A stretch of DNA of 64,000 nt from Nocardia asteroides (GCF_900637185.1 NZ_LR134352.1:6004001-6068000); one strand, 5' to 3'. Counted from the stretch's first letter, positions 42,973 through 51,327 are shown. The notes: generated from the sequence alone by a model not told the origin. Numbers and translations are program-made.

Positions 42973-44532
42973 TCACTCCGCGTTCTTCCGGCGGCGGCCG
43001 GTGTCGACCGCGGTGAAGGCGGCCGCGACGAGGATGAAGATCGCCGAAACCAGCAGGGCCACATCGAGACCGTGATGGAAGGCCACCTTGCCCGTGTTGA
43101 GCACCTCGTTCACCTTCGACAGGTACTTCAGGTACGGGCCGATGTCGACGCCCTCGGGGATGCGGCCCCGCTCGACGGCCTGGATGGCGTCGGGTTGCAG
43201 CGTCGTCGGCAGGCCCAGTTCGGTCATCCGTGCCTTCAGATCCGCCGACAGGAACCCGCTCACCAGCGCGCCCAGCACGGCGACGCCGAAGGCCGATCCG
43301 ACCTGGCGCATCGTATTGGTCACCGCCGCGGCCATTCCCGAATGCTCGGCGGGCACCCCCGACATCACCGCCGAGGTCAACGGCACCACCGCGATCCCGA
43401 ACCCGAGACCCGCCACGCCCATCGCGGCGGCCAGCATCGGATCGTGCAGCGCCCCGTCCAGTTCGTGCCGGGTCAGCAGGATGCCGCCGGCGGCGACCGC
43501 GCAACCGAGGATCATCGGCACTCGCGCACCGCGCCGCGACACCCAGAACCCGGCCACCAGCGAGCCGAGCACGATGGTGACGGCCATCGGCACGAACACC
43601 GCGGCGGTGCGGCCGGCCGAATACGACTGCATGATCTGCAGATACAGCGCGGTGAAGAAGAAGATCGAGAAGATGCCGAAGTACACGGCGAACGCCACCA
43701 CCAGCGAACTGCGCACCACCGGCAGTCTCAGATACCGGAAGTCCAGCAGCGGCGCGCGCACCCGGCGCTCGACGAGCACGAACGCGATCAGCGCGACACC
43801 ACCGAGACCGAACAGGCCGAGCACCGGCGGCGAGGTGTAGCCGCGGTCCTGGCCGATGGTCGCGGCGTAGACCAGCGCACCGAACGCGGCCGCGCTGAGC
43901 ACGGCGCCGGCCCAGTCGACCGGCTCGTGCCGGGGATCGGCGCTCTCCGGCACCGACCACAGCGCCACCAGCAGCGCCACCGCGCCGATCACCAGGTTGA
44001 ACCAGAAGATCGAGCGCCACCCGTACTGGTCGACGAGCACGCCGCCGAGCACCGGGCCCGCCGCCAGCGCCAGGCCCGACACCGCCGCCCACACGCCGAC
44101 CGCTTTCGCCCGCGACCGCTCCCCCGGGAAGATGTGCCGCAGCACCGACAGCGTCCCCGGCTCCGACGCGGCGGCGCCCAGACCCATGATCGCGCGTCCG
44201 GCGATCAGCACGGCCACACTGCTCGCCAGCGCCGACACCACCGACCCGACGCAGAAGATCACCAGGCCGACCATCATCACCCGTTTACGCCCCCAGCGGT
44301 CGCCCAGCGATCCACCGGCCAGCATCAGCCCCGCGAAAACCACCGTGTAGGCGTTGACCACCCACTGCAACTGGGTGACGTCGGAACTCATCTCGCGTCG
44401 GATATCGCCGAGCGCAACGCTGACCACGGTGGTGTCCAAGAAGGTCACGAACACCACGGCGACGACCGCTGCCAAAGCGACTCCCGGTCGCGCCGGTGCA
44501 CCCGGCGCCGCATCCATCGGTCTCACGGCCAC
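42973..44532 (-). CDS. MFS multidrug exporter, DHA2 (EmrB/QacA) family
   Basis: Proton-coupled drug exporter of 519 aa with about 14 helices. Motif A is GSLGDRWGRKRVMM (about 78-91), motif C-like ALAAGPVLGGVLVDQYGWRSIFW, and the first helix has FVTFLDTTVVSVALGDI typical of DHA2 pumps. The C-terminus lies within a long loop-free helix and a short basic tail. No regulator is adjacent; the methyltransferase gene starts well downstream on the same strand. Substrates are not predictable. Confidence 0.92.
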   Translation of the reverse strand: MAVRPMDAAPGAPARPGVALAAVVAVVFVTFLDTTVVSVALGDIRREMSSDVTQLQWVVNAYTVVFAGLMLAGGSLGDRWGRKRVMMVGLVIFCVGSVVSALASSVAVLIAGRAIMGLGAAASEPGTLSVLRHIFPGERSRAKAVGVWAAVSGLALAAGPVLGGVLVDQYGWRSIFWFNLVIGAVALLVALWSVPESADPRHEPVDWAGAVLSAAAFGALVYAATIGQDRGYTSPPVLGLFGLGGVALIAFVLVERRVRAPLLDFRYLRLPVVRSSLVVAFAVYFGIFSIFFFTALYLQIMQSYSAGRTAAVFVPMAVTIVLGSLVAGFWVSRRGARVPMILGCAVAAGGILLTRHELDGALHDPMLAAAMGVAGLGFGIAVVPLTSAVMSGVPAEHSGMAAAVTNTMRQVGSAFGVAVLGALVSGFLSADLKARMTELGLPTTLQPDAIQAVERGRIPEGVDIGPYLKYLSKVNEVLNTGKVAFHHGLDVALLVSAIFILVAAAFTAVDTGRRRKNAE

Positions 44533-44582
44533 AGGTTACTGGCGCGTCCACCACCCCGCTGACCGAAGACCCCTGCGCGACA

Positions 44583-45290
44583 TCACCAGTCGTAATACGA
44601 CCGCACCGACGGCTGCCCGGTATACCCCGGACCAGCGGCGTCGTCGGCGCCGAGGTACGTCGCCCCGAATTCGGGCCTGCGCGGCCCCACTCCCCGCACC
44701 CGCCGCTTCCGCCGGTCGTAGGTCAGCCCGGCCGCCCGCAGCGCGGCGGTCACCCGCGCACCCGCCGACGTCCCGTCCGCCGCCCGGATCTCCGCCACAT
44801 CGAAGTCCGCGACGAACAACCCGCCCGGCGCCACCCACCCCGCCATCGCGGTGATCATCCCGAGCTTGTCGCCGAGATAGTGCAGCCCGTGCACACAGGT
44901 CACCAGATCAGCCGCCCCCGGCGGCTCCCACCCCACCGCGGACGCCGTCACCAGCCGCAACCGCGAACTCCGCGGCCGCCCGGCGAAGAAGTCCACCAGA
45001 TCCACCCCGATCACCGAGACCTCGCCATCCGGAATCTCCCGAGCGAACCGCTCCTCGGCCTCCAGCAACGCCCGCCCCGACCCACAACACACATCCACCC
45101 ACGTCACCCCCACCCCCGGAGCCGCCCGCACCCGCTCGACCACCCAACCCCCCGGATCGAACCCCAGCTCCTTCGCATAACTGTTGACCCCCACCAACCC
45201 CCGCCCCCGATTCATCGCGTTGTTGGCCACCACCCCCGACAACTCCAACGCACCGTCACCGACCAACCGCACCCCAGGTCCCGTTCCCAC
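44583..45290 (-). CDS. Class I SAM-dependent methyltransferase
   Basis: Methyltransferase of 235 aa. The SAM-binding motif I is VTWVDVCCGSGRALLEAEE (about 60-78), motif II VSVIGVDLVDFF, motif III LVTCVHGLHYLGDKLGMI and motif IV WVAPGGLFVADF. The start is a GTG with a G-run before it. The substrate is not predictable. The DNA here is unusually C-rich in third positions compared with neighbours. Confidence 0.85.
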   Translation of the reverse strand: MGTGPGVRLVGDGALELSGVVANNAMNRGRGLVGVNSYAKELGFDPGGWVVERVRAAPGVGVTWVDVCCGSGRALLEAEERFAREIPDGEVSVIGVDLVDFFAGRPRSSRLRLVTASAVGWEPPGAADLVTCVHGLHYLGDKLGMITAMAGWVAPGGLFVADFDVAEIRAADGTSAGARVTAALRAAGLTYDRRKRRVRGVGPRRPEFGATYLGADDAAGPGYTGQPSVRSYYDW

Positions 45291-45318
45291 CCCACCATTC
45301 TCACCCGCGCCGAGCGGG

Positions 45319-45918
45319 TCAGGCCTGTTCCAAGGTGTCGAACGGAATGGTCACTTCGACGGGCTCGTCCAGGAGGAGAACCCGCCGGTGGACGGTGTGT
45401 ACCCGGTAGCGACGCCCGGACCAGTCGAGGCGATACTCCTCGATCTCCTCGATCCGGTCTTCCTTCTGGTCGAGACGGACGATGAGGTAGCGCGGAATTC
45501 CCGCTGCCGCGTATTGGATTCGCTTGTCGGTGATATCGGCGTCGATGGTGGACACGGAGGTGACCTCGACAACCAGCAGCAGATGATCCCGGACCGAGTT
45601 GACGTCGTACGGTTCGCAGTCCCGGATCCACACATCGGGATAGCGGATGTTCAACCGCCGGTCCGGCTTGGCGGAGTCGGCATCGGCGAACCGCGCCGCC
45701 ACATCGGAGTCGACGATCATGCACGGCCCGCCTGCTCGCCGAGCCGCCTCCAGCAACCCCGCGAGCCGCCGAACCACGCGGCTGTGCAGAGGGCTCTGCG
45801 CCATCAGCTGCACGACCCGGCCGTCGACGATTTCGATGTCCCCCAGATCGTCCGCCGCGCCGTCCAGGAACTCCGAAGCGGTCAGCCGCCGCTCGCGATG
45901 CTGGTCAGGGGTGCTCAT
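45319..45918 (-). CDS. Uma2-family (DUF820) endonuclease-fold protein
   Basis: Protein of 199 aa of the Uma2 family, a PD-(D/E)xK restriction-like fold of uncertain role. The catalytic-type series is PDVWIRDCEP, LLVVEVTSVSTIDADI and DKRIQYAAAGIPRYLIV (Asp, Glu-x-Thr, Lys equivalents). Most family members occur as free-standing copies in cyanobacteria and actinobacteria. The ATG at 45918 is chosen; two in-frame ATGs lie at 45927 and 45930. tRNA remnants follow upstream on the same strand. Confidence 0.9.
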   Translation of the reverse strand: MSTPDQHRERRLTASEFLDGAADDLGDIEIVDGRVVQLMAQSPLHSRVVRRLAGLLEAARRAGGPCMIVDSDVAARFADADSAKPDRRLNIRYPDVWIRDCEPYDVNSVRDHLLLVVEVTSVSTIDADITDKRIQYAAAGIPRYLIVRLDQKEDRIEEIEEYRLDWSGRRYRVHTVHRRVLLLDEPVEVTIPFDTLEQA

Positions 45919-46026
45919 ACCGCCCATCATTGCAGGCCTCGGGCCGAGCTGGACGCTCCCGGAGAGACCGAGGACATCAGGACAAGGGACGCAAGGGACG
46001 GGCGTGTGGGGTTCGGCCGGGACGGT

Positions 46027-46057
46027 TCGGCTGCTCTGCCAGCTGAGCTACGGGCAC
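46027..46057 (-). pseudogene. 5' half of a tRNA gene (remnant)
   Basis: Minus-strand sequence starts with an acceptor-like GTGCCCG (46057-46051) and a full D-arm, TAGCTCAGCTGGCAGAGC, then departs from any tRNA after the first part of the anticodon stem. No matching T-arm follows. It begins six bases after the 3' half listed next. Confidence 0.7.
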
Positions 46058-46062
46058 CTCGC

Positions 46063-46102
46063 GGTGTCCGGCGGGGATCGAACCCGCGACCTGCGGATCA
46101 AA
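46063..46102 (-). pseudogene. 3' half of a tRNA gene (remnant), in front of the 5' half
   Basis: The minus strand contains the anticodon-stem 3' side, variable loop AGGTC, a perfect T-arm (GCGGG, TTCGATC, CCCGC at 46087-46071) and acceptor-like CGGACAC (46070-46064). No D-arm or 5' acceptor precedes it. Its acceptor strand pairs 6 of 7 with that of the 5' half at 46051-46057, which lies downstream instead of upstream. Confidence 0.7.
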
Positions 46103-46188
46103 GGTAACCGACCGAGTCCGGCCCGTCCGCTTGCGTGCTTCGACTGTAGCCGGGTGGGCGGGCGGGGCGACAGTGATTTTCGGGAGGA

Positions 46189-46201
46189 CCGATACGATCG
46201 G
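46189..46201. promoter_or_regulatory. Palindrome overlapping the PaaX-like gene promoter
   Basis: CCGATACGATCGG (5-bp arms, 3-bp spacer) contains the -10-like TACGAT (46193-46198), six bases before the ATG. It is a likely autoregulatory site. Confidence 0.6.
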
Positions 46202-46204
46202 CGG

Positions 46205-46960
46205 ATGGCTGGTGGCGGGACGGCGGTGCGGGCGCTGACTGCGCGGTCGGCGATCTTGAGTGTGTTGCTGGGGGCGCATCCGGCGGAGGCGCCCGCGCGG
46301 TGGATCGTGCGGGTGGGGGCCGGGCTGGGTTTGCAGGAGTCGGCGGTGCGGGCGGCGCTCACGCGGATGGTCGCGGCCGGGGATCTGGAGCGCAGCGACG
46401 CGACGTATCGGCTGTCGGGGCGGCTCGCGGAGCGGCAGCGGCGCCAGGATGTGGCGATCTCGCCGGATCCGCGCCCATGGCAAGGCGGGTGGGTGCTGGC
46501 CGTGGTGACGGTCGGGGCCAGCGATTCCACCGACCGGGCCGCGGTGCGGGAAGCCCTGCGGCAGGCCAGGTTCGGCGAATTGCGTGAGGGAGTGTGGTGC
46601 CGTCCGGACAATGTCGCGTTCGGCCTGCCCGAGGCGTTCCGTGCGCGGGTCAGCGTCTTCCACGGCACCCCGGAGGAACCGTCGGACTCCCTCGCGGACC
46701 GCTTGTTCGACCCGGCGGGCTGGGCGGCACGGGCCCGCGAATTGCTCGCCGCTTTCACCGAGGCGGACACGCTCGCGGCCCGTTTCGAGGTCGCGGCCGC
46801 GACCGTGCGCCATATCCTCGACGACCCGGTCCTGCCCGACCAGCTGCTGCCCACCGACTGGCCCGGTGACGCCCTCCGCGCCCGCTACGCCGACTTCCGC
46901 ACCGAGTTCTACACCTTCGCCACCAACCTCATCGGCGAGCACCCGCCGTCGCAGCTGTGA
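46205..46960 (+). CDS. PaaX-family transcriptional regulator
   Basis: Regulator of 251 aa with a GntR-like winged helix at the N-terminus (ARSAILSVLLGAHP, then LGLQESAVRAALTRMVAAGDL) and the PaaX middle domain (WQGGWVLAVVTVG, LRQARFGELREGVWCRPDN), ending in an effector-binding region. PaaX proteins repress phenylacetyl-CoA genes; this homologue has no paa genes nearby, so its ligand is open. The ATG lies six bases after TACGAT with no Shine-Dalgarno. The 3' end overlaps the convergent AurF-type gene by 32 bp. Confidence 0.9.
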   Translation: MAGGGTAVRALTARSAILSVLLGAHPAEAPARWIVRVGAGLGLQESAVRAALTRMVAAGDLERSDATYRLSGRLAERQRRQDVAISPDPRPWQGGWVLAVVTVGASDSTDRAAVREALRQARFGELREGVWCRPDNVAFGLPEAFRARVSVFHGTPEEPSDSLADRLFDPAGWAARARELLAAFTEADTLAARFEVAAATVRHILDDPVLPDQLLPTDWPGDALRARYADFRTEFYTFATNLIGEHPPSQL

Positions 46961-47957
46961 CCGCGGGTTCCCGATCGGGCTCCCCGCGATACCGCGAGGG
47001 GCGCCCGTCGATGCCGAGCCCGCGCCACAGCAGCCGCGCCACCGGGTTCATCAGCCCGATCTCGTCGGCCAGCATCCGGACGTCTCCGAAGTAGCCGCGC
47101 AGGGTCGCGCGTGCCCGGGGCGAGCGCCAGAACACCTCGCGCCGAACAGCATCCGGCACCTCGAATTCCCGCCAGAACTCGCGCGGCGGCACCACGATCA
47201 GATCGCACGCCACGCGCAGCGCGACGGGGAACACCAGCGACAGCGCGAACCGCGCGGGTGCCGAGGCGCGCGGCACGTGGGTGCGCAGGAACTCGTGCGC
47301 GAAGGAGATGTGCCGCGCCTCCTCGGCCACGTGGATCCGCATGACGCCGCGCACCATCGGGTGATAGCCGTCGTCGCTGCGCAGGTACTGCTTCTGGATG
47401 TGGTCGATGGGTTCCTCGCCGGCGAGCACGCACATGAAGAAGAACGACCCGGAGATCCGCGGGAACAGCGCCACCAGCGGCGCCACCGCCCGGAACAGCG
47501 GACCGAAGCCGGGAGCGTCGACCCCGGACCGGTTCACCGCCTCCTGGAACATCAGGGTGTGGTTGCACTCCTCGATCACTTCGTGTGTGGCGTAACGGAA
47601 TTCGGCCGACCCGTTGGGCAGCCGCCCGAGATACACCATGAATCCGGCGATCAGCAGCTGCTCGAACTGCAGACCGACCCGCGCGGTGTTCGCCTGGCGA
47701 TACATGCCGACGGCGATCTGGCGTTCCCTCGGCAACGCCCGGTACCAGGGGTGGCCGCCCAGCGGGTCGAAGTCCGGCAGGATCCAGCGCGGATCGTCGG
47801 GCACGACCCGCACCTCCGGGTCGTCCCAGGCCACGTCGCGGTAGGGATCGAAGTGGCGGTGCACCGACGCGTCGGCCAGTTCGTGCAGCAGGCGCGCGTA
47901 ATCCTCGGGTTCGCCGGCTCGATGGCGTTCGCCGGGTGCGCGATTCGCGAGTGTCAT
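46929..47957 (-). CDS. AurF-type diiron N-oxygenase/ferritin-like protein
   Basis: Diiron oxygenase-like protein of 342 aa. Metal-ligand segments fit the AurF/CmlI family (PF11583): LQFEQLLIAGFMVYL, THEVIEECNHTLMFQEA, and HVAEEARHISFAHEFL. Family members N-oxygenate arylamines with O2. The gene directly follows the AidB-type dehydrogenase (23-bp gap) and probably forms an operon with it; the pairing suggests a redox step on an unidentified amine or acyl substrate (inference). Confidence 0.88.
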   Translation of the reverse strand: MTLANRAPGERHRAGEPEDYARLLHELADASVHRHFDPYRDVAWDDPEVRVVPDDPRWILPDFDPLGGHPWYRALPRERQIAVGMYRQANTARVGLQFEQLLIAGFMVYLGRLPNGSAEFRYATHEVIEECNHTLMFQEAVNRSGVDAPGFGPLFRAVAPLVALFPRISGSFFFMCVLAGEEPIDHIQKQYLRSDDGYHPMVRGVMRIHVAEEARHISFAHEFLRTHVPRASAPARFALSLVFPVALRVACDLIVVPPREFWREFEVPDAVRREVFWRSPRARATLRGYFGDVRMLADEIGLMNPVARLLWRGLGIDGRPSRYRGEPDREPAVTAATAGARR

Positions 47958-47980
47958 CGTCGACTCCTCGGGTCGGTGGC

Positions 47981-49609
47981 TCAGCCGAGCTTGGGCGTGA
48001 GCCGGTCGATCACGGCCCCGGTGTCGAGGCCGACGGGCAGGGTGCCGAAGACGTCACCGCGGTCGCGACCGAGCCGGGTCACGGCGAACGCCTCCGCGAC
48101 AGCCGGGTGGCCATAGCGCAGCAGCAGCGAGCCCTGGAGCACCAGGGCCATGTCGCCGACGATGCGGCGCGCCCGGTGCTGGGCGGTCTCGAAGTCGCCG
48201 AACTGGCCTTCGAGGCGCGAGATGGCGGCGTCGAGTGCGGCATGACCGCCCGCCGCGCGCTTCACCTCGTCGAGGAAGACGCCGAGCACCGCCGGCTGTT
48301 TGGCCATGGCGCGCAACGTGTCCAGCGCGGCCACATTGCCCGAGCCTTCCCACACCGACATGAGCGGTGCCTCGCGGTAGAGCCGCGGCATGCGCGAGTC
48401 CTCCACATATCCGTTGCCGCCCAGGCATTCCAGCGCCTCGGCCGCATGGCTGGGCGCCCGCTTGCACACGTAGTACTTGCTGACCGCGAGGCTGATCCGG
48501 CGCAGCAGGTCGGCCTGTTCGTCGCCCGCGGTCGCCTGGTCGGTGAGATCGGCCAGCCACAGCGCGACGGTGCTCGCGCCGTCGGCTTCGATGACCAAGT
48601 CGGCCAGCACATTTCGCATCAGCGGCTGGTCGATGAGGTCGGCGCCGAACGCGCGGCGGTGCAGTGCGTGGTGGATGGCCGCGGTGGCGCCGGTGCGCAT
48701 GGCGGTGGCCGAGCCCAGGGTGCAGTCGAGGCGGGTCAGGTTGACCATCTCGATGATGGTGGGCACGCCACGACCTTCGTCGCCGACGAGCCAGCCGACG
48801 GTGCCGTCGTATTCGACTTCGCTGCTGGCGTTGGAGTGATTGCCCAGCTTGTTCTTCAGCCGCTGCAGCCGGAACGGGTTGCGGGTCCCGTCGGGCAGCA
48901 CGCGCGGCACGAAGAAGCACGACAGGCCACCCGGCGCCTGGGCCAGCACCAGGAAGAAGTCCGACATGGGCGCCGAGGTGAACCACTTGTGCCCGGTGAT
49001 CCGGTAGCTGCCGTCGGGTTGCGCGACGGCGGTGGTGGTGTTGGCCCTGACGTCGGAGCCGCCCTGCTTCTCGGTCATCGACATGCCCGCGATCAGCCCG
49101 CCCTTGCCCGCGAGCGGCGCGAGGACCGGGTCGTATACCCGCGTGGTGAGCAGCGGCTCGTACCGCGCGGACAGTTCCGGATTCGCGCGCAGGGCGGGGA
49201 CGACGGCGTAGGTCATCGAGATGGGACAGCCGTGTCCGGCGTCGACCTGGCCCCACACGCTCAACTTCGCGGCGCGGACCAGGTGCGGCGACGGCCTGGT
49301 GTCGGCCCAGGGCGCGCCGTGCAGGCCGAAGCCGACGGCATGCCGCATGAGCTCGTGGTAGCTGGGGTCGTAGCGGACCTCGTCGATCCGATGGCCGTAG
49401 CGATCGTGCGTCTCCAGCACCGGCTGGTGTTCCTCGGCCAGGTCACCGAGGTGCTGACCGTGCGCACTGCCCGCGAGACGCCCGACTTCGTGCAGTTCGT
49501 CGAGCGCGTGACCGGCGCCGGCACGATGCAGCGCTTCGAGGATGACGGGCTGCTCGGCGGCGTCGTAGTCGACGAGCGGCGGGACCTGATTGGTGACGAC
49601 GTGAGTCAT
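47981..49609 (-). CDS. AidB-type acyl-CoA dehydrogenase
   Basis: Flavoprotein of 542 aa of the AidB/isovaleryl-CoA-dehydrogenase-like group. The N-terminal AidB extension reads THVVTNQVPPLVDYDAAEQP. FAD-binding segments are LIAGMSMTEKQGGSDVRANT and ITGHKWFTSAPMSDFFLVLA; the C-terminal region has ALECLGGNGYVEDSRMPRLY and SVWEGSGNVAALD, where the usual catalytic Glu position reads Asn-Val. AidB of E. coli binds DNA in alkylation protection; activity here is uncertain. The ATG at 49609 has AGGGAGA upstream. Confidence 0.92.
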   Translation of the reverse strand: MTHVVTNQVPPLVDYDAAEQPVILEALHRAGAGHALDELHEVGRLAGSAHGQHLGDLAEEHQPVLETHDRYGHRIDEVRYDPSYHELMRHAVGFGLHGAPWADTRPSPHLVRAAKLSVWGQVDAGHGCPISMTYAVVPALRANPELSARYEPLLTTRVYDPVLAPLAGKGGLIAGMSMTEKQGGSDVRANTTTAVAQPDGSYRITGHKWFTSAPMSDFFLVLAQAPGGLSCFFVPRVLPDGTRNPFRLQRLKNKLGNHSNASSEVEYDGTVGWLVGDEGRGVPTIIEMVNLTRLDCTLGSATAMRTGATAAIHHALHRRAFGADLIDQPLMRNVLADLVIEADGASTVALWLADLTDQATAGDEQADLLRRISLAVSKYYVCKRAPSHAAEALECLGGNGYVEDSRMPRLYREAPLMSVWEGSGNVAALDTLRAMAKQPAVLGVFLDEVKRAAGGHAALDAAISRLEGQFGDFETAQHRARRIVGDMALVLQGSLLLRYGHPAVAEAFAVTRLGRDRGDVFGTLPVGLDTGAVIDRLTPKLG

Positions 49610-49656
49610 GGCGAGAAATCTCCCTGGGCCGGGCGGGAAGGCGTACCGCGATCTAT

Positions 49657-49668
49657 TACAAGCTTGTA
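49657..49668. promoter_or_regulatory. 12-bp palindrome upstream of the AidB/AurF unit
   Basis: TACAAGCTTGTA is perfectly symmetrical and lies 48 bp before the AidB-type ATG, in a typical TetR- or MarR-operator position. The cognate regulator is not obvious in the window. Confidence 0.65.
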
Positions 49669-49866
49669 GCGCGCGATGAGATTTTGCAATACCCAATCGC
49701 GGAACAGTGCGTCCCGATTTCGGCGAGGTCCCCGGCATGAGCCACATCGAGCGCGAGTAGGCAAGGGGCGCGACGGAGGTGTCCCGGCCATCGGGAGAGA
49801 GCGGAGGAGCCATGGCGAGCGGACCCTAGTGTCCTGGCTCACACGCAGAGCCACAAAGGAGTCAAC

Positions 49867-50583
49867 ATGCGTCTGCTGAAAACCCGTCCGTCCGCGATCA
49901 TCGGAGCGATCATCGCGGCGGGGGCCCTCACCGCGGCCGGCGGCGGTAGCGCCGTCGCCGCGCCGAGCACCGGTGAAATGTTCCTCACCTTCGTCCGGCA
50001 CGCCGAATCCGCGGGCAACACCTCGGGCCTGATCGACACCTCGGTGCCGGGACCCGACCTGACCGCCAAGGGCCAGGGTCAGGCCGCCGCGGTGGCGGAG
50101 TTCCTGGGCGACTGCAAGTTCGACGGCGTCTACGCCTCGACGATGGTGCGGACCCAGCAGACCGCCGCGCCGACCGCACAGCGATGCGACATGCCGACGA
50201 TCGTCGAGGACGGTTTCCACGAGATCGAAGCCGGCATCTACGAGGGCACACCGGAATCGGAAGCGCCCAGGGGCTACCTCGCCGCCCCGATCCAGTGGAT
50301 GCAGGGCAACCTCGACGCCCGCATCCCCGGCTCCCTGAACGGCCACGAGTTCAAGAAGCGCATGGACGACTCCATCCAGGACATCCAGGACCGCGGCGAC
50401 AAGCGGGCCGTGGTCTTCTCCCACGGCGGCGCCATCATGATCTGGGCCCTCATGACCGTCAAGGACCCGGACATGAGCAAGCTGCAGACCGATCCGCTGC
50501 ACAACACCGGCCGGGTGGTCGTGAAGGGCAGCCCCGCGAAGGGCTGGAAACTCGTCTCGTGGGACGGCCATTCCGTCTCCTGA
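49867..50583 (+). CDS. Exported histidine phosphatase (phosphoglycerate-mutase superfamily)
   Basis: Secreted phosphatase of 238 aa. A signal peptide ends near SAVAAP (about 33). The phosphoacceptor His is in LTFVRHAESAGNTS (about 43-56); YASTMVRTQQTA supplies the second Arg, EIEAGIYEG an acidic residue, and VFSHGGAIMIW the second catalytic His. A Cys in DCKF and one in QRCDM may pair. The substrate is unknown. It stands alone after a 257-bp region and ends at a hairpin. The ATG follows AAGGAG. Confidence 0.93.
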   Translation: MRLLKTRPSAIIGAIIAAGALTAAGGGSAVAAPSTGEMFLTFVRHAESAGNTSGLIDTSVPGPDLTAKGQGQAAAVAEFLGDCKFDGVYASTMVRTQQTAAPTAQRCDMPTIVEDGFHEIEAGIYEGTPESEAPRGYLAAPIQWMQGNLDARIPGSLNGHEFKKRMDDSIQDIQDRGDKRAVVFSHGGAIMIWALMTVKDPDMSKLQTDPLHNTGRVVVKGSPAKGWKLVSWDGHSVS

Positions 50584-50606
50584 TCCGAGACGACAGCCCC
50601 CCGAAA

Positions 50607-50646
50607 CGACGAGGAGGTCCGGCGCGCAGGCCAGACCTCCTCGTCG
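50607..50646. terminator. Hairpin terminator after the phosphatase gene
   Basis: A perfect 13-bp stem (50607-50619 with 50634-50646) with a 14-nt loop. It shares the sequence CCGAAACGA and GAGGTCCGGC with the hairpin at 51208-51247. Confidence 0.72.
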
Positions 50647-50735
50647 ACAGTGGAGGCGCCCGGTATCCGCGAAAGTGGGTCCGCCGTCAGCGAAACAGGA
50701 GTGCTCGACCACCACCGAACTGGCAAGGTGGGGCC

Positions 50736-51098
50736 ATGGAGAAGGACTTGCGAGAAGCCGAACGGCGGCTGCAGGCCGCGCAGCTGGCCGGCGACGTCCA
50801 GGCGCTGGACGAGTTGCTGGACGATCGGCTGATCTTCACGATCGGCGCCGACACGGCTACCAAGTCCGATGACCTCGAGCTGCACCGCACCAAAGGTCAG
50901 GTCGTGACCAAACTCGAGCAAGAACAGCTGACCGTACTGGTGGAAGGAACAACCGGCGTCACGTGGTTCCTCGGCCGCGTCGAGGGCAGCGTTCACGGAT
51001 CACCATTCGCGGCCAGGATGCGCTATACCCGCACCTGGGCATACGACGACTCCCATGGCTGGCGAGTCATCGCCGCCCACGCCTCGGTGGCCGACTGA
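50736..51098 (+). CDS. SnoaL/NTF2-like protein (DUF4440 type)
   Basis: Protein of 120 aa with the NTF2-like alpha+beta barrel pattern: REAERRLQAAQLAGDVQALDELLDDRLIF, then TKSDDLELHRTKGQ, VTWFLGRVEG and the C-terminal RYTRTWAYDDSHGWRVIAAH. Members bind small ligands or act as dimeric isomerase/hydrolase scaffolds. The ATG at 50736 is preceded by AAGGTGG. It lies alone between two related hairpins. Confidence 0.8.
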   Translation: MEKDLREAERRLQAAQLAGDVQALDELLDDRLIFTIGADTATKSDDLELHRTKGQVVTKLEQEQLTVLVEGTTGVTWFLGRVEGSVHGSPFAARMRYTRTWAYDDSHGWRVIAAHASVAD

Positions 51099-51207
51099 AT
51101 CCCGGCGACCTTGTCCGGCCTGTTCGACGCGAAGGTATCTCGGTGCCACCGCAGGTCCGAGAATTCCGGTGACAGTTCCTTTTTCAGCGAGGGCATCATC
51201 GCCGAAA

Positions 51208-51247
51208 CGAAGAAGAGGTCCGGCTCGAAAGCCGGACCTCTTCTTCG
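51208..51247. terminator. Strong bidirectional terminator beside tRNA-Ala
   Basis: A perfect 17-bp stem (51208-51224 with 51231-51247) with loop TCGAAA. It ends transcription of tRNA-Ala on the minus strand (TTTC after the stem) and of the NTF2-like gene on the plus strand. Confidence 0.88.
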
Positions 51248-51254
51248 AAGAAAG

Positions 51255-51327
51255 TGGAGCTAAGGGGACTCGAACCCCTGACCCCCACACTGCCAGTGTG
51301 GTGCGCTACCAGCTGCGCCATAGCCCC
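51255..51327 (-). tRNA. tRNA-Ala (anticodon GGC)
   Basis: Minus strand. Acceptor stem GGGGCTA (51327-51321) pairs with TAGCTCC (51262-51256) with one G-T pair; the D-arm has GCGCAGCTGGTAGCGC; the anticodon stem CCACA/TGTGG encloses CTGGCAG with anticodon GGC; the T-arm is CAGGGGTTCGAGTCCCCT. CCA is not encoded. It reads GCC and GCU codons. Confidence 0.96.

Noticed and set aside
46027..46102. One intact tRNA gene on the minus strand
   Set aside because: Neither half has its missing part in the correct position: no D-arm before the T-arm half and no T-arm after the D-arm half.
47981..49813. 68-residue N-terminal extension of the AidB-type protein
   Set aside because: It would run over the palindrome at 49657-49668 and has no family similarity; the ATG at 49609 has a good ribosome-binding site.
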